From an uncultured Muribaculaceae bacterium (GTDB lineage Bacteria > Bacteroidota > Bacteroidia > Bacteroidales > Muribaculaceae): 64,000 bases of DNA. Of the stretch, positions 35,136-42,956 are shown in pieces (positions within the stretch are counted from its first letter, which is position 1; each line of letters opens with the position of its first letter). A model generated the notes under the pieces. It made no database searches. It saw only the letters and a list, made by a program, of their open reading frames with translations, and was not told where the DNA came from. The position numbers were made by a program, and so were the translations under genes. The DNA is taken from NCBI GenBank assembly GCA_910579185.1, contig CAJTTG010000008.1, forward strand, positions 36,525-100,524, written 5' to 3'.

Positions 35136-37238
35136 CTATTTCACGCCTTTGAGCAGACCTCCATCAGTATCGGAATTATCCAGCCCGGGGTCACGTGATC
35201 CCTTCTGACGGCCAAAACCAAGATTGACGCTCAACTGCACCACAAAATACGTCGGTCGCCTACTATAGGCTCTCGACACAGAACTCAGCAACGGAGACTC
35301 GTCGCGCGTCTCCATCCAGTATTTCTTCACGAACGGATCCAACACCCCAGCCTTCAAGGAGAACACGTCCGACCGATAACCGGCCATCACCATCGACATA
35401 TTGCGTTCTCGCATCAAACGCGTCCCGTACAGATAGTTGGCATATCCGGTGAGAGTATTATAGCTCAACTGCCAGTTTTTCCAATTGATTTCCGCGTCAA
35501 TCTGAAGATTGCGGATTGTATGGGAGCATCGGAAATCATTGCCGTGGGAGCGATAATGATCAATGGTAGGTGTCAGCGATACCACGACATAATCTTTCCA
35601 TGGACGCACACTGATCCTGGCCTCAGCGCCGATATGCGAGAACGATCTCTGATTGAAATATGTGCGGACAAAAGCCTCATCCATCCACACCACACTCTCC
35701 ATTATCGGTTTGAACTCATGCGTTATCGGAACCGACAGGTCTATGCTCAACCATCGCCATTGCCATCCGGCGCTGAATTCCTGGTCAAGGATCCGGAATG
35801 CTTTCAGGTCAGGATTGCCCTTGCGCAGATAGCCCGGATCAATCGGCTGCGCTATATCGCTCAGCTCGGAAAGCGACGGCATCTTGCCCTGCAACGCCAC
35901 CTTATAGCGGAATGCGAGTTCTTCGACCGGACTCCAGGATGCGGCAAGGCTTGGGGTGAAAATCCATCTCGACAGACTCCCGTTGGCCTGAGAGCTGTAG
36001 AAACGTGCCGCGCCGGCCGATGCCATCAGATTCACGCGGCCGAGAGTCACGGAATACTGCCCGTAGACCGTGGTCTGAGCCTGCCGTAGCGTAACCGCCG
36101 AGACCACATCCCCGGCGTATCGGTTGTCGGCAATCGACTGGAAATGACGGATTCCTCCACTGATCCTATGGCGGTTGAACTGCTGGTTATAGGCCAACTC
36201 CGAGATAATGGAATATTTCCGACCCTTGTTGTGCGACGAGATGCTCTCCAAAAGATTTCCGTCGGTATCGGTCTGCCGGTAGATATGGTCATTTTTCGAT
36301 CGGATGTATGTTCCGACCACATTTGCGATAAGAGTCGCGCCACTTCCGAAACGATACTGGCCATACAAGTCAAGAGACGGCGACACCGACCGCTCACCTA
36401 AATGCTCATAAATCTCGCTCACGCTATTGTCTGTTGAGATGGTTCGCAGCGTTGTCCGGTCTGCCTCCTCGCTGTGGGGAATAGCGTCATAAAGAAACCC
36501 CACCTTAGCGTTGAACATATACCTGTTATCATCGGCAAGACTGTAACTGAGGGAATTATTGAAATCTGAGATCTCCATTTCCGACGGTAGCCCGATCTCT
36601 TTGATCGTCATAGTCTGTGCCGGTAAATGCCGTATCTCCGAATAGTCGCGCGTCCAGTTATCGCGCACCAGACGCATCAGCTGCCCCGAATACACCCATT
36701 GCGACTTCCCGTGGGAATAGCTCAACGACAGGTGATCCAGATCAGCCTCGCCACCCTTTCTGAACGCATTGAGAAAATCAGCCGACACCGACCCTCCCGT
36801 ATCATGCCGGCGTGTCACGACATTCAGAACAACATCCGCATCCGGATAGCGTGGCCCCGGATTATCAATATGTTCGATCCTGACAATATCTCCGGGAGCA
36901 ATAGCTGCAAGTTCAGCCGACGAACCCATCACACCATTGATCGTGATGACTACCGTTCCGTTGCCCGACAAGCCTATCTCTCCCGTCAGAGGATTAACGG
37001 TGATTCGCGGAAGATGCAGACGTCCTATCAGATCGCGCCCGTTGACAGAGGACTCAACCGCTGAATGTGGAGGAATAACGACCTGTCGGTCGGCTCGCGT
37101 CATACGCGAAACGCCCTTTACTTCAACCTCTTGAAGCTGAACCGCATTGACTATAGAATCGAGTTGCGCCTCTGAAAATTGGGCATAGGAATGGCCGGCG
37201 ATGCACATCAGCGCACCGGCTGTGAAAAATTTTTTCAT
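35136..37238 (-). CDS. TonB-dependent-receptor-like outer membrane barrel protein
   Basis: A 700-residue protein with a signal peptide (MKKFFTAGALMCIAGHSYA). Residues about 30-150 form a plug-like domain (QLQEVEVKG, GNGTVVITINGVMG, IVRIEHIDNPGPRYPDADVVLNV split in the usual way), and the rest is rich in alternating aromatic beta-strands of the OMP_b-brl_3 type. It lacks the carboxypeptidase-like N-terminal domain of SusC proteins. Substrate unknown. It lies 13 bases after an ECF sigma factor gene, the usual sign of a sigma-controlled surface protein. Confidence 0.82.
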   Translation of the reverse strand: MKKFFTAGALMCIAGHSYAQFSEAQLDSIVNAVQLQEVEVKGVSRMTRADRQVVIPPHSAVESSVNGRDLIGRLHLPRITVNPLTGEIGLSGNGTVVITINGVMGSSAELAAIAPGDIVRIEHIDNPGPRYPDADVVLNVVTRRHDTGGSVSADFLNAFRKGGEADLDHLSLSYSHGKSQWVYSGQLMRLVRDNWTRDYSEIRHLPAQTMTIKEIGLPSEMEISDFNNSLSYSLADDNRYMFNAKVGFLYDAIPHSEEADRTTLRTISTDNSVSEIYEHLGERSVSPSLDLYGQYRFGSGATLIANVVGTYIRSKNDHIYRQTDTDGNLLESISSHNKGRKYSIISELAYNQQFNRHRISGGIRHFQSIADNRYAGDVVSAVTLRQAQTTVYGQYSVTLGRVNLMASAGAARFYSSQANGSLSRWIFTPSLAASWSPVEELAFRYKVALQGKMPSLSELSDIAQPIDPGYLRKGNPDLKAFRILDQEFSAGWQWRWLSIDLSVPITHEFKPIMESVVWMDEAFVRTYFNQRSFSHIGAEARISVRPWKDYVVVSLTPTIDHYRSHGNDFRCSHTIRNLQIDAEINWKNWQLSYNTLTGYANYLYGTRLMRERNMSMVMAGYRSDVFSLKAGVLDPFVKKYWMETRDESPLLSSVSRAYSRRPTYFVVQLSVNLGFGRQKGSRDPGLDNSDTDGGLLKGVK

Positions 37239-37251
37239 TTTTTTAATAAGA

Positions 37252-37785
37252 TTAGATCATTATCTCGTCGTATAGGCTGCGCAGTTTCTTCCGCAGATAT
37301 TTCACGGCATAATGTTTGCGCGACAGGACGGTAGCTTGCGGTACGCCAACCACACTGGCTATTTCTTTTACTGACAATCCGTTAAGCTCCGCAAGCTCCC
37401 AGACCATACGTTGCTCCTGCGGCAATTCGCCAAGAGCCGATTCAAGTTGCTGCCAGAACATCTGGCGCAACATCCGGGACTCCTGTTCATACCCTATGTC
37501 GCAAAAGAGATCGAGAATAAAATTATGGTCATCAATAGAGTCCATCGGACTGCGCCGACGCAGGTTCGACAGCAGATTTCTGGCCGCACGGTAGAGCCAA
37601 GCAGGAAGATTGGCCACGATGTCAATATCATCGCCAACAGTGCGGAAAAGGTTATACAGAATCTCCTGCAACGCATCCTCGGCATCCTGTTCGTTTCCCA
37701 GACGCTGACGCAGAAAAGCCTTCAGGCCATCAGAATATTGCGTCACCCCCTGTTCAAAATCCTTATGTCTCCGTTTGGCAGGCAT
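37252..37785 (-). CDS. ECF-family RNA polymerase sigma factor
   Basis: A 177-residue sigma factor. Region 2 is visible in EQDAEDALQEILYNLFRTV and LPAWLYRAARNLLSNLRRR; region 4 in LPQEQRMVWELAELNGLSVKEIASVVGVPQATVLSR. The frame is open further upstream, but the ATG at 37785 overlaps the stop of the membrane protein gene (TGATG) and gives the usual ECF length. It sits between a small membrane protein and an outer membrane receptor, so a regulatory trio is likely. Confidence 0.88.
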   Translation of the reverse strand: MPAKRRHKDFEQGVTQYSDGLKAFLRQRLGNEQDAEDALQEILYNLFRTVGDDIDIVANLPAWLYRAARNLLSNLRRRSPMDSIDDHNFILDLFCDIGYEQESRMLRQMFWQQLESALGELPQEQRMVWELAELNGLSVKEIASVVGVPQATVLSRKHYAVKYLRKKLRSLYDEIMI

Positions 37786-38129
37786 CAGTCTTTTTTGTCT
37801 ATGGAAAATCCGCGCGATGAAAGAAATTCCCGACGCTGCTCGTCGGACATCTTGTGCCACTTCTCAAACATAGCGCGACGGCTATCATGGTGGTGATGTC
37901 CGAAAGCATGGATCAGCATTGCCAGAGTCAGAATCAGCCCACCGGAGAGAGTCAGCCCGAGCGTGAGCAATCCAAGAGCCTGCCAGAAAGAGACAGCCGC
38001 CACACTGCACACATCCGTCACTACGGAATTCCACAGAACCATTACAATACCGGATCCGGCAGCAGCTAATACCGCCAGCAGCAACAGAGCGCCGAATCCA
38101 CGCGAGAATCTTGAGTGATGCATATTCAT
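37785..38129 (-). CDS. Small membrane protein encoded with the ECF sigma factor
   Basis: A 114-residue protein with two hydrophobic helices (about residues 12-32 and 47-72), a histidine run (HAFGHHHHD) and a basic/acidic C-terminal helix (FEKWHKMSDEQRREFLSSRG) like those of Spy/CpxP-type metal-responsive proteins. No known anti-sigma domain is seen, but coupling (TGATG) with the sigma gene suggests that it controls the sigma factor. The frame extends to 38189, but a -7 box lies at 38175-38182, inside that extension, so a start at 38129 (or ATG 38123) is more likely. Confidence 0.6.
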   Translation of the reverse strand: MNMHHSRFSRGFGALLLLAVLAAAGSGIVMVLWNSVVTDVCSVAAVSFWQALGLLTLGLTLSGGLILTLAMLIHAFGHHHHDSRRAMFEKWHKMSDEQRREFLSSRGFSIDKKD

Positions 38130-38174
38130 TTCAATTTCGGAATAAAAGAATGTTCGATCAGTTAATTCGTTCTG

Positions 38175-38182
38175 CAAATATA
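38175..38182 (-). promoter_or_regulatory. -7 box of the ECF sigma operon
   Basis: TATATTTG on the minus strand, about 45 bases before the chosen start. No good -33 box is seen at consensus distance, which would fit an alternative or activated promoter. Confidence 0.45.
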
Positions 38183-38189
38183 GACACAC

Positions 38190-38619
38190 ATCTCCCCAAA
38201 ATATTTTACCCTCCGCCGAAAAATTCCGTCAGCAAACAAATTTTGAACCCTTCATCCCGTTACTTATAGCTGCCGTATCTGTTATAATCTTACCACCTTG
38301 ATCGGCTTCGCAGAGGGGATACCGACATAAATGGATCCGGCCACCGTGGACAACTGATCGTCACTATGGCAGTAAGCATATTAGTAGAAAATGCAGCCCG
38401 TACCTCAGTGGAAGCACAAATCGCTCTCCATGCAAGGTGTCGCAGGGGGACAAAAACAACAGACTCCCGGATTTCTCCGAGAGTCCGCGTTTTAGGATTC
38501 TTTCTGCGAAAGCGGCAAGCCGATGAGAAGCCTTACGGTCGAGACCTTAGGCTCGATTCTTCGCTGAGCGAAGCGCGAAAGCGATGACACGAAAGCCCGA
38601 CGGCACTGCCACAACGCAC
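38190..38619. other. Spacer at the edge of an AT-rich accessory patch
   Basis: About 430 bases with no supported gene. They contain a terminator-like hairpin (GACTC.CGGA TTTC TCCG.GAGTC, 38462-38485), the 12-mer AGGATTCTTTCT (38494-38505) that recurs at 40771-40782 near tRNA-Ser, and a small inverted repeat at 38539-38556 that recurs at 39551. Confidence 0.5.
38539..38556. repeat. Inverted repeat, copy 1
   Basis: TCGAG ACCTTAGG CTCGA forms a 5-bp stem. A related copy at 39551-39568 has TCAAG/CTTGA; both arms changed so pairing is kept. The two copies flank the BACON-like lipoprotein gene in the same orientation. Confidence 0.6.
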
Positions 38620-39513
38620 CTATATTGCAGATTTGAAATATCGAACGCTATAAAAATATGGCTCATAGTATGCTTTCTCGCTCTCAAATCCAGCCGATGA
38701 ACCAACAATCATATTAACTTGTGTTCCATAGGGTAAACCTAATTGCATAGGCTTAAGGATAGCAATGCCCCATTGTGTAGAAGAAGAATTATTGCTACCA
38801 AGAACAAAAGATGTCACACTTGGTATCAAACCATCAGAATTACCCTCGCCGTTATTAAATTGGCCGTTTATGTAGTCAATCAAGCGGTATCGGGTGAAAC
38901 GGAAATATACGTTATCTCCTTTCTTCGGAGAGCCATCAGTTCCAAACTTCACCACTTGCATATAGGCATTATCCGCGATTTTGTAAAAAGGAGCATCAGC
39001 ACCGACTTCAAAATCGTAATTGACAGGCAAAGTGTTGATAATAGTTTTACCGGCAAGAGCGGAAACAATAAAATATTGTTCGCGTTCTTCAAGCTCCTCT
39101 CTGGTAACGGGCGATTGAACAATGGTAATTATTCCCTCAGTCATTGCTTCGCCTTTGAAAACATAAAAACGAACATAGCCAGTACGAGCATTTTCATCGC
39201 CAAGAACTTTATCAATCGAAAGATGGATTTGCGATGCAGTAGTCGAAACGTTAATCCAATTGGGCGTTCCCTCAGCAAGCAAAAAGTAGTCGTAAACGCC
39301 TTTGATATCAAGTGTATATTCACATTCCCAACCGATAGCTTTAAGGGTGCCTCCATTATTGTTCGGCGTGAACTCAACCTCCAAACCATTTGAGTATTGA
39401 TGGTCGCAAGTTACAGAGAAATCAACAATAAGTTTCGGGGCATCGTCATCGTTGCCACATGCTGTAATAGCAAGAGCTGCAAAGATAGGTAGAATGTATT
39501 TAAGTAGTTTCAT
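38620..39513 (-). CDS. BACON-like/DUF4827-like lipoprotein
   Basis: A 297-residue surface or periplasmic lipoprotein (lipobox LAITAC, cysteine at residue 19). Residues about 28-137 have the look of a BACON-type immunoglobulin-like domain (WINVSTTASQIHLSID ... TGYVRFYVFKGEAMTEGIITI). Residues 145-297 resemble DUF4827, an FKBP-like domain (FYKIADNAYMQVVKFGTDG, GDNVYFRFTRYRLIDYI). Function unknown; BACON domains often attach to carbohydrates or mucin. The gene is more AT-rich than its core neighbours and is flanked by related inverted repeats, which suggests transfer. Confidence 0.72.
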   Translation of the reverse strand: MKLLKYILPIFAALAITACGNDDDAPKLIVDFSVTCDHQYSNGLEVEFTPNNNGGTLKAIGWECEYTLDIKGVYDYFLLAEGTPNWINVSTTASQIHLSIDKVLGDENARTGYVRFYVFKGEAMTEGIITIVQSPVTREELEEREQYFIVSALAGKTIINTLPVNYDFEVGADAPFYKIADNAYMQVVKFGTDGSPKKGDNVYFRFTRYRLIDYINGQFNNGEGNSDGLIPSVTSFVLGSNNSSSTQWGIAILKPMQLGLPYGTQVNMIVGSSAGFESEKAYYEPYFYSVRYFKSAI

Positions 39514-39550
39514 ATTTGACGAAAAGCGTTATGCGATTGAAGCCGGACGG

Positions 39551-39568
39551 TCAAGACCTTAGGCTTGA
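39551..39568. repeat. Inverted repeat, copy 2
   Basis: TCAAG ACCTTAGG CTTGA; see copy 1 at 38539. The surrounding ACGGTC and GATT bases are also shared. On the minus strand this copy covers the stop codon of the broken small gene at 39559. Confidence 0.6.
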
Positions 39569-39762
39569 TTTACGAAAGTGCGGCGGCCATAGCCTATGCC
39601 GGAGCAGTAAGCGAGAGCTTCGACCTCAGTGGCAAATTTTTTCGGTTCGGGGATATAAAGGGTATCGTCAGAGTCGAGATATTACTTGAAGCCATCGAGG
39701 TCTTCATTCTGAATAAAGTTGATGGCGAGAGGGTCAGAGATAACGTAAACTTGTACTGCCAT
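39559..39762 (-). pseudogene. Small gene broken by an in-frame stop
   Basis: From the ATG at 39762 the frame reads MAVQVYVISDPLAINFIQNE and on to codon 26, then hits TAA at 39684-39682. It continues in the same frame as YLDSDDTLYIPEPKKF, ATEVEALAYCSGIGYGRR and ends at a second TAA (39561-39559). The smooth, protein-like sequence on both sides of the stop indicates one ancestral 65-residue protein with a nonsense mutation; recoding or two tiny ORFs are less likely. It still has a consensus promoter at 39795-39825. Family not recognised. Confidence 0.6.
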
Positions 39763-39794
39763 AGCAGTCTGATTTTGAAGCGTTTTATTATACG

Positions 39795-39825
39795 CAAAGA
39801 TACTAAAAATCGCTTAGATACACAA
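39795..39825 (-). promoter_or_regulatory. Promoter of the broken small gene
   Basis: TTG (39825-39823), a 20-base spacer and TATCTTTG (39802-39795) on the minus strand, about 33 bases before the ATG at 39762. About 245 bases to the right, up to 40070, hold nothing I can identify. Confidence 0.65.
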
Positions 39826-40070
39826 GTTTGCGCGCAACTAACTTAAACAAAATCAAGCTGAACCGCCCTGCCTATATAGGCTTATATCAAATAGATAGAT
39901 GCTTCAATAACGCTTGTGTGCCGGATTTGTGCCTGATGCGGAATGTCCGGCTTCGGAGCCTTCCCGACCGCCTCCGCGGTGACATTCCAATCCAATAGCA
40001 AATTTAATCATATTTCCCTGACAATCAAGCCAGAGGGTTCATTTTCGCGTTTAATAATATCATCAAATCC

Positions 40071-40391
40071 TTAACGCACAGCGAATGCCGGTTCAAGAAT
40101 CTGCAATCCAAGTGCCGATTCAATCTTGAAGATTGTTTCGATACTTAAATTCTCCGAACCTTTGAGCACTCTTGATACGTATTGCTGCGAACAACCCATG
40201 CGCTCGGCAACGGCCTTTTGGGTTATACCCAATTCCTCCATCTTGTCAAGCATCATCATGGCTATTTTTTGAGAATAACGTAGCCACTCTTTATTTGCCT
40301 GACGATCCATTGCCTTTTCCCTCCAACGGAATGGAGTTGAAGACTTGTGAGCAGATAATTTGTCTTGTAGTTCTTTCATAGCCGATGTCAT
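40071..40391 (-). CDS. XRE-family helix-turn-helix regulator (antitoxin-like)
   Basis: A 106-residue protein. A helical N-terminal 45 residues precede an XRE HTH domain (about 52-100: ITQKAVAERMGCSQQYVSRV, LKGSENLSIETIFKIESALG). Such proteins are common as HigA-like antitoxins. The start ATG overlaps the stop of a 39-residue upstream reading frame (TAATG at 40393-40389), so the two are translated together; an ATG at 40379 is an alternative. The likely operator is the 20-bp palindrome at 40556-40575. Confidence 0.75.
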   Translation of the reverse strand: MTSAMKELQDKLSAHKSSTPFRWREKAMDRQANKEWLRYSQKIAMMMLDKMEELGITQKAVAERMGCSQQYVSRVLKGSENLSIETIFKIESALGLQILEPAFAVR

Positions 40392-40510
40392 TAAAGTTCT
40401 GCAATATATTCTATGAAACTCTCATCATCAATGATCTTCTCATCTAAAAGAAAATTCCTGACTTTTTCAATTTTGGCAAGTTCTGCGGCTGTATGTTCTC
40501 GTTCCTGCAT
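40391..40510 (-). CDS. 39-residue protein upstream of the XRE regulator
   Basis: A short frame from the ATG at 40510 to the TAA at 40393-40391, beginning MQEREHTAAELAKIEK and ending DDESFIEYIAEL. It is strongly helical and charged. It has a consensus promoter directly upstream and a TAATG overlap with the regulator gene, both of which support real translation. Too small and unlike RelE/HigB to be called a toxin; it may be a toxin remnant, a small partner or a leader peptide. Confidence 0.5.
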   Translation of the reverse strand: MQEREHTAAELAKIEKVRNFLLDEKIIDDESFIEYIAEL

Positions 40511-40530
40511 CGTAGCAGTAAGTTTTATCG

Positions 40531-40575
40531 CAAAGATACAAAATCTTCATACTGTATACAACTTATAAGTTGTAT
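40531..40575 (-). promoter_or_regulatory. Promoter with a 20-bp palindromic operator
   Basis: On the minus strand TTG (40561-40559), a 20-base spacer and TATCTTTG (40538-40531) form a consensus promoter. The -33 box lies inside the perfect 20-bp palindrome ATACAACTTATAAGTTGTAT (40556-40575). A regulator bound there would block RNA polymerase, as in XRE-autoregulated modules. Confidence 0.75.
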
Positions 40576-40756
40576 TTGTTTGTCACAATAAAATTTTTGT
40601 GTAGAAAGCGGAGAGGCGTTTGTCAAAGGTATGTCTGAAATGGTTTTTTCTTGGTCTGGCATCAGTCCTTAATCCGATATGATAAGACATAAAAACTGCA
40701 GAACTATTTGATTGTCTATGGTTTTACCGTTTTTAGTCCGATTTAGGTCGGATTCG

Positions 40757-40777
40757 GTTGCGGAAAGACAAGGATTC
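40757..40777. repeat. Partial copy of the tRNA-Ser 3' end (att-like)
   Basis: The 21-mer at 40757-40777 matches 40874-40894, which covers the 3' end and T-arm of tRNA-Ser, with one mismatch. Duplicated tRNA 3' ends are the usual scar of site-specific integration. No integrase gene is seen in the window. Confidence 0.6.
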
Positions 40778-40845
40778 TTTCTACGCTTCGCTACGAAAGC
40801 GCTGCGCGGTAACGACCCCTGAGGTTCTCATCCCGTACATACGCA

Positions 40846-40874
40846 CGAAAGCCGCTGAGGTTCAGCGGCTTTCG
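40846..40874 (-). terminator. Terminator hairpin after tRNA-Ser
   Basis: A perfect 13-bp stem (40846-40858 with 40862-40874) and a 3-base loop, starting 4 bases after the tRNA 3' end on the minus strand. Confidence 0.7.
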
Positions 40875-40877
40875 TTG

Positions 40878-40964
40878 CGGAAAGACAGGGATTCGAACCC
40901 TGGGTACCCGTAAGGGTACAACGGTTTTCGAGACCGTCCCGATCGACCACTCCGGCATCTTTCC
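40878..40964 (-). tRNA. tRNA-Ser (CGA)
   Basis: An 87-nt gene on the minus strand starting GGAAAGATGCCGGAGTGGTC with acceptor partner TCTTTCC and discriminator G. The anticodon loop CTCGAAA gives CGA. The long variable arm (TACCCTTACGGGTA) is typical of serine tRNAs. T-arm GGTTCGAATCC. CCA is not encoded. Confidence 0.93.
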
Positions 40965-40983
40965 GTGGAGGGTTTTGCGATTG

Positions 40984-41013
40984 CAAAATTAGCAAAGATT
41001 TTTGGCTCGACAA
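40984..41013 (-). promoter_or_regulatory. Promoter of tRNA-Ser
   Basis: TTG (41013-41011), a 19-base spacer and TAATTTTG (40991-40984) on the minus strand, 19 bases before the tRNA 5' end. Confidence 0.75.
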
Positions 41014-41094
41014 TGTTTTATCCTCTTTTTTTTATAATTTCGTGACCGAAACCATTTAAAACCCATAAACCAATCTAAACTTTAACCTCTGATC

Positions 41095-41985
41095 ATGAAA
41101 AAGTTATTCCTTATGCTCCTTCCGTTGCTCGCAATTGCATGCTCCGGAAATGAAGGTAAAGAACAAACAACCGGCAATCAGGAACTGAAGGTGATGAGCT
41201 TCAACATCCGTTACGACAACCCCGGTGACAGTCTCAACAATTGGAAGTTCCGCGCCGACCGTGTGGCCGATGCCATTCTCTTCTACAACGCTGATGTGGT
41301 TGGCACACAGGAAGTTCTCAGCAACCAGCTTGCCGATCTCAAAGAACGCATCTCCGACAGATACGGAATGGTCGGTGTAGGCCGTGAGGACGGAAAAGAA
41401 CAGGGTGAATATGCCGCCCTATGGTACAAGAAAGATCGTTTTGAGCTTTGCGATTCGGGCAACTTCTGGCTCAGCCAGACTCCGGAAGTGGCCGGCTCGA
41501 TGGGTTGGGACGGAGCCTGCGTACGCATCGCATCCTGGGCCGTGCTCCGCGACAAGGAATCCGCAAAAGAACTCCTTGCCCTCAACACTCACCTCGACCA
41601 TGTAGGGCAGGTGGCTCGTCGCGAAGGGATCACCCTGATACTCGACCGCGTCCGTGAGCTGCGTGGCGACCGTCCGGTAGTTGTAACCGGCGACTTCAAT
41701 TCCACACCCGAAAGCGATGTGGTGGCTCATATAACCGGCGACAGCATCCCGGGACACCTGACCAACACACGCACCGCCTCGCCGCTCGTCTATGGCCCGT
41801 CGTGGAGCTACCACGAATTCGGCAAGCTTCCTCTGGAAGAACGCGTGCTGATCGACTATATCTTCGTAGGCGGACCGCTGACCGTCGACAGCTACGGCGT
41901 TCTGGCCGAGACCAACGACGGACGCTGGCTCTCCGACCACTGCCCCGTGCTTGCCACCATGACGTGGGACACCGCAGCAAAATAA
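41095..41985 (+). CDS. Endonuclease/exonuclease/phosphatase family lipoprotein
   Basis: A 296-residue lipoprotein (LLAIAC, cysteine 16). The DNase I-like EEP fold is complete: N37 (SFNIRYD), E73 (VGTQEV), ALNTHLDHVGQVAR with the catalytic histidine, VTGDFNSTPES and the C-terminal LSDHCPV. Exported family members in Bacteroidetes may cut phosphodiesters in lipids, nucleic acids or nucleotides; the substrate cannot be told. It is a single gene with a strong terminator. Confidence 0.88.
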   Translation: MKKLFLMLLPLLAIACSGNEGKEQTTGNQELKVMSFNIRYDNPGDSLNNWKFRADRVADAILFYNADVVGTQEVLSNQLADLKERISDRYGMVGVGREDGKEQGEYAALWYKKDRFELCDSGNFWLSQTPEVAGSMGWDGACVRIASWAVLRDKESAKELLALNTHLDHVGQVARREGITLILDRVRELRGDRPVVVTGDFNSTPESDVVAHITGDSIPGHLTNTRTASPLVYGPSWSYHEFGKLPLEERVLIDYIFVGGPLTVDSYGVLAETNDGRWLSDHCPVLATMTWDTAAK

Positions 41986-42003
41986 TCCGCAGTGCGGAAA
42001 CAT

Positions 42004-42045
42004 AAATATCGGGCTGGTCAGAATCGTCTGACCAGCCCGATATTT
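42004..42045. terminator. Bidirectional terminator
   Basis: A perfect 19-bp stem (42004-42022 with 42027-42045) and a 4-base loop, with A- and T-rich ends. It lies between the convergent EEP lipoprotein and DUF4595-like lipoprotein genes. Confidence 0.85.
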
Positions 42046-42068
42046 GTTATCTGTTATTCATCCGTGTC

Positions 42069-42914
42069 TTACCACACGAATTTATACTCATCCGTGTCGC
42101 CGTACTTATTAACACCATAGAATTTCGTCGGCAGACCGGCTGAGTTGAGTGTCCAGGTAAAAGTGTAGACATCGTCCTCATCCTCAATCGCGCCAAGAGG
42201 AAGGTGACTTGTGCCCTTGCCGAGCAGACCGGCATAGTAGGCCGGAGCCATCTCATCCATATCGATGCGGAAAGTATCGTCATAGAGCATTATTCCGCCC
42301 TTGTTGTCGATCGGTGTGGAGTGGGTAGCATCGGTATAGGAGATTGTACACAGCATCTCGTCGCCATCGCCATCGTGCATCTCAACCTTGGTGATATCAC
42401 CGCCGGCGTATGTGATCGTGGTTACCTCATTGTTGCCCTCAGTGCGCTTCATTGTCGCCATCTGTCCATTGGCATTGTAGGTGAACCACCATTCATTGGC
42501 CTTGTCAAACCACACATCTTCTCCGTTTACCCAGTCGCTACTATGCTCCACCTCATAGGCATATTCGATAAATCCCTGAGCATTGCGCTTGATATAGAAC
42601 GTGGCACCTTTGTCCGAATCGCCCCAGCTAACCTTCATCGTCATATCGTAGTCGGTCGGGATCTCAACAGCTTTGCTTGTGGCTCCGACATAGTCGAAAA
42701 CAACAGTCATATCATCTTCTGTGATCTTAACCACCTGGCCGGCGGCATTGGTGGAGATCTTCATGTCGCCGACCTCTTTAGGAACACCATTTGAGAAAAC
42801 AATGTTGTTGTCTGATCCACCATCGGTGGGTTCATCGTCGTCACTGCAAGACGCAAATGACAAGCCGGCCATGGCACACACTGCCACCGGGATAAATTTA
42901 AAAAATTTGTTCAT
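42069..42914 (-). CDS. DUF4595-like lipoprotein
   Basis: A 281-residue lipoprotein starting MNKFFKFIPVAVCAMAG with a lipobox ending at FASC and an acidic Asp/Glu linker. The body is a series of YD-like beta-hairpin units (INTNAAGQVVKI-like, FTYNANGQMATM, LNSAGLPTKFYG), as in Bacteroidales DUF4595 proteins. Function unknown; probably on the outer membrane or surface. The frame is open to 43016, but the signal peptide fixes the start at 42914. Confidence 0.7.
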   Translation of the reverse strand: MNKFFKFIPVAVCAMAGLSFASCSDDDEPTDGGSDNNIVFSNGVPKEVGDMKISTNAAGQVVKITEDDMTVVFDYVGATSKAVEIPTDYDMTMKVSWGDSDKGATFYIKRNAQGFIEYAYEVEHSSDWVNGEDVWFDKANEWWFTYNANGQMATMKRTEGNNEVTTITYAGGDITKVEMHDGDGDEMLCTISYTDATHSTPIDNKGGIMLYDDTFRIDMDEMAPAYYAGLLGKGTSHLPLGAIEDEDDVYTFTWTLNSAGLPTKFYGVNKYGDTDEYKFVW

Positions 42915-42948
42915 TTGAGTTATTTGATTGGTATTGGTAATATTTATG

Positions 42949-42956
42949 CAAATATA
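42949..42956 (-). promoter_or_regulatory. -7 box of the DUF4595-like lipoprotein gene
   Basis: TATATTTG on the minus strand, 34 bases before the start codon. No -33 box is seen at the normal distance. Confidence 0.5.

Noticed and set aside
37786..37860. Longer N-terminus for the ECF sigma factor
   Set aside because: The extension overlaps the coupled upstream gene, and the ATG at 37785 gives normal ECF length.
39565..39846. 93-codon frame on the plus strand
   Set aside because: It lies opposite the broken small gene, which has a promoter and a more protein-like sequence.
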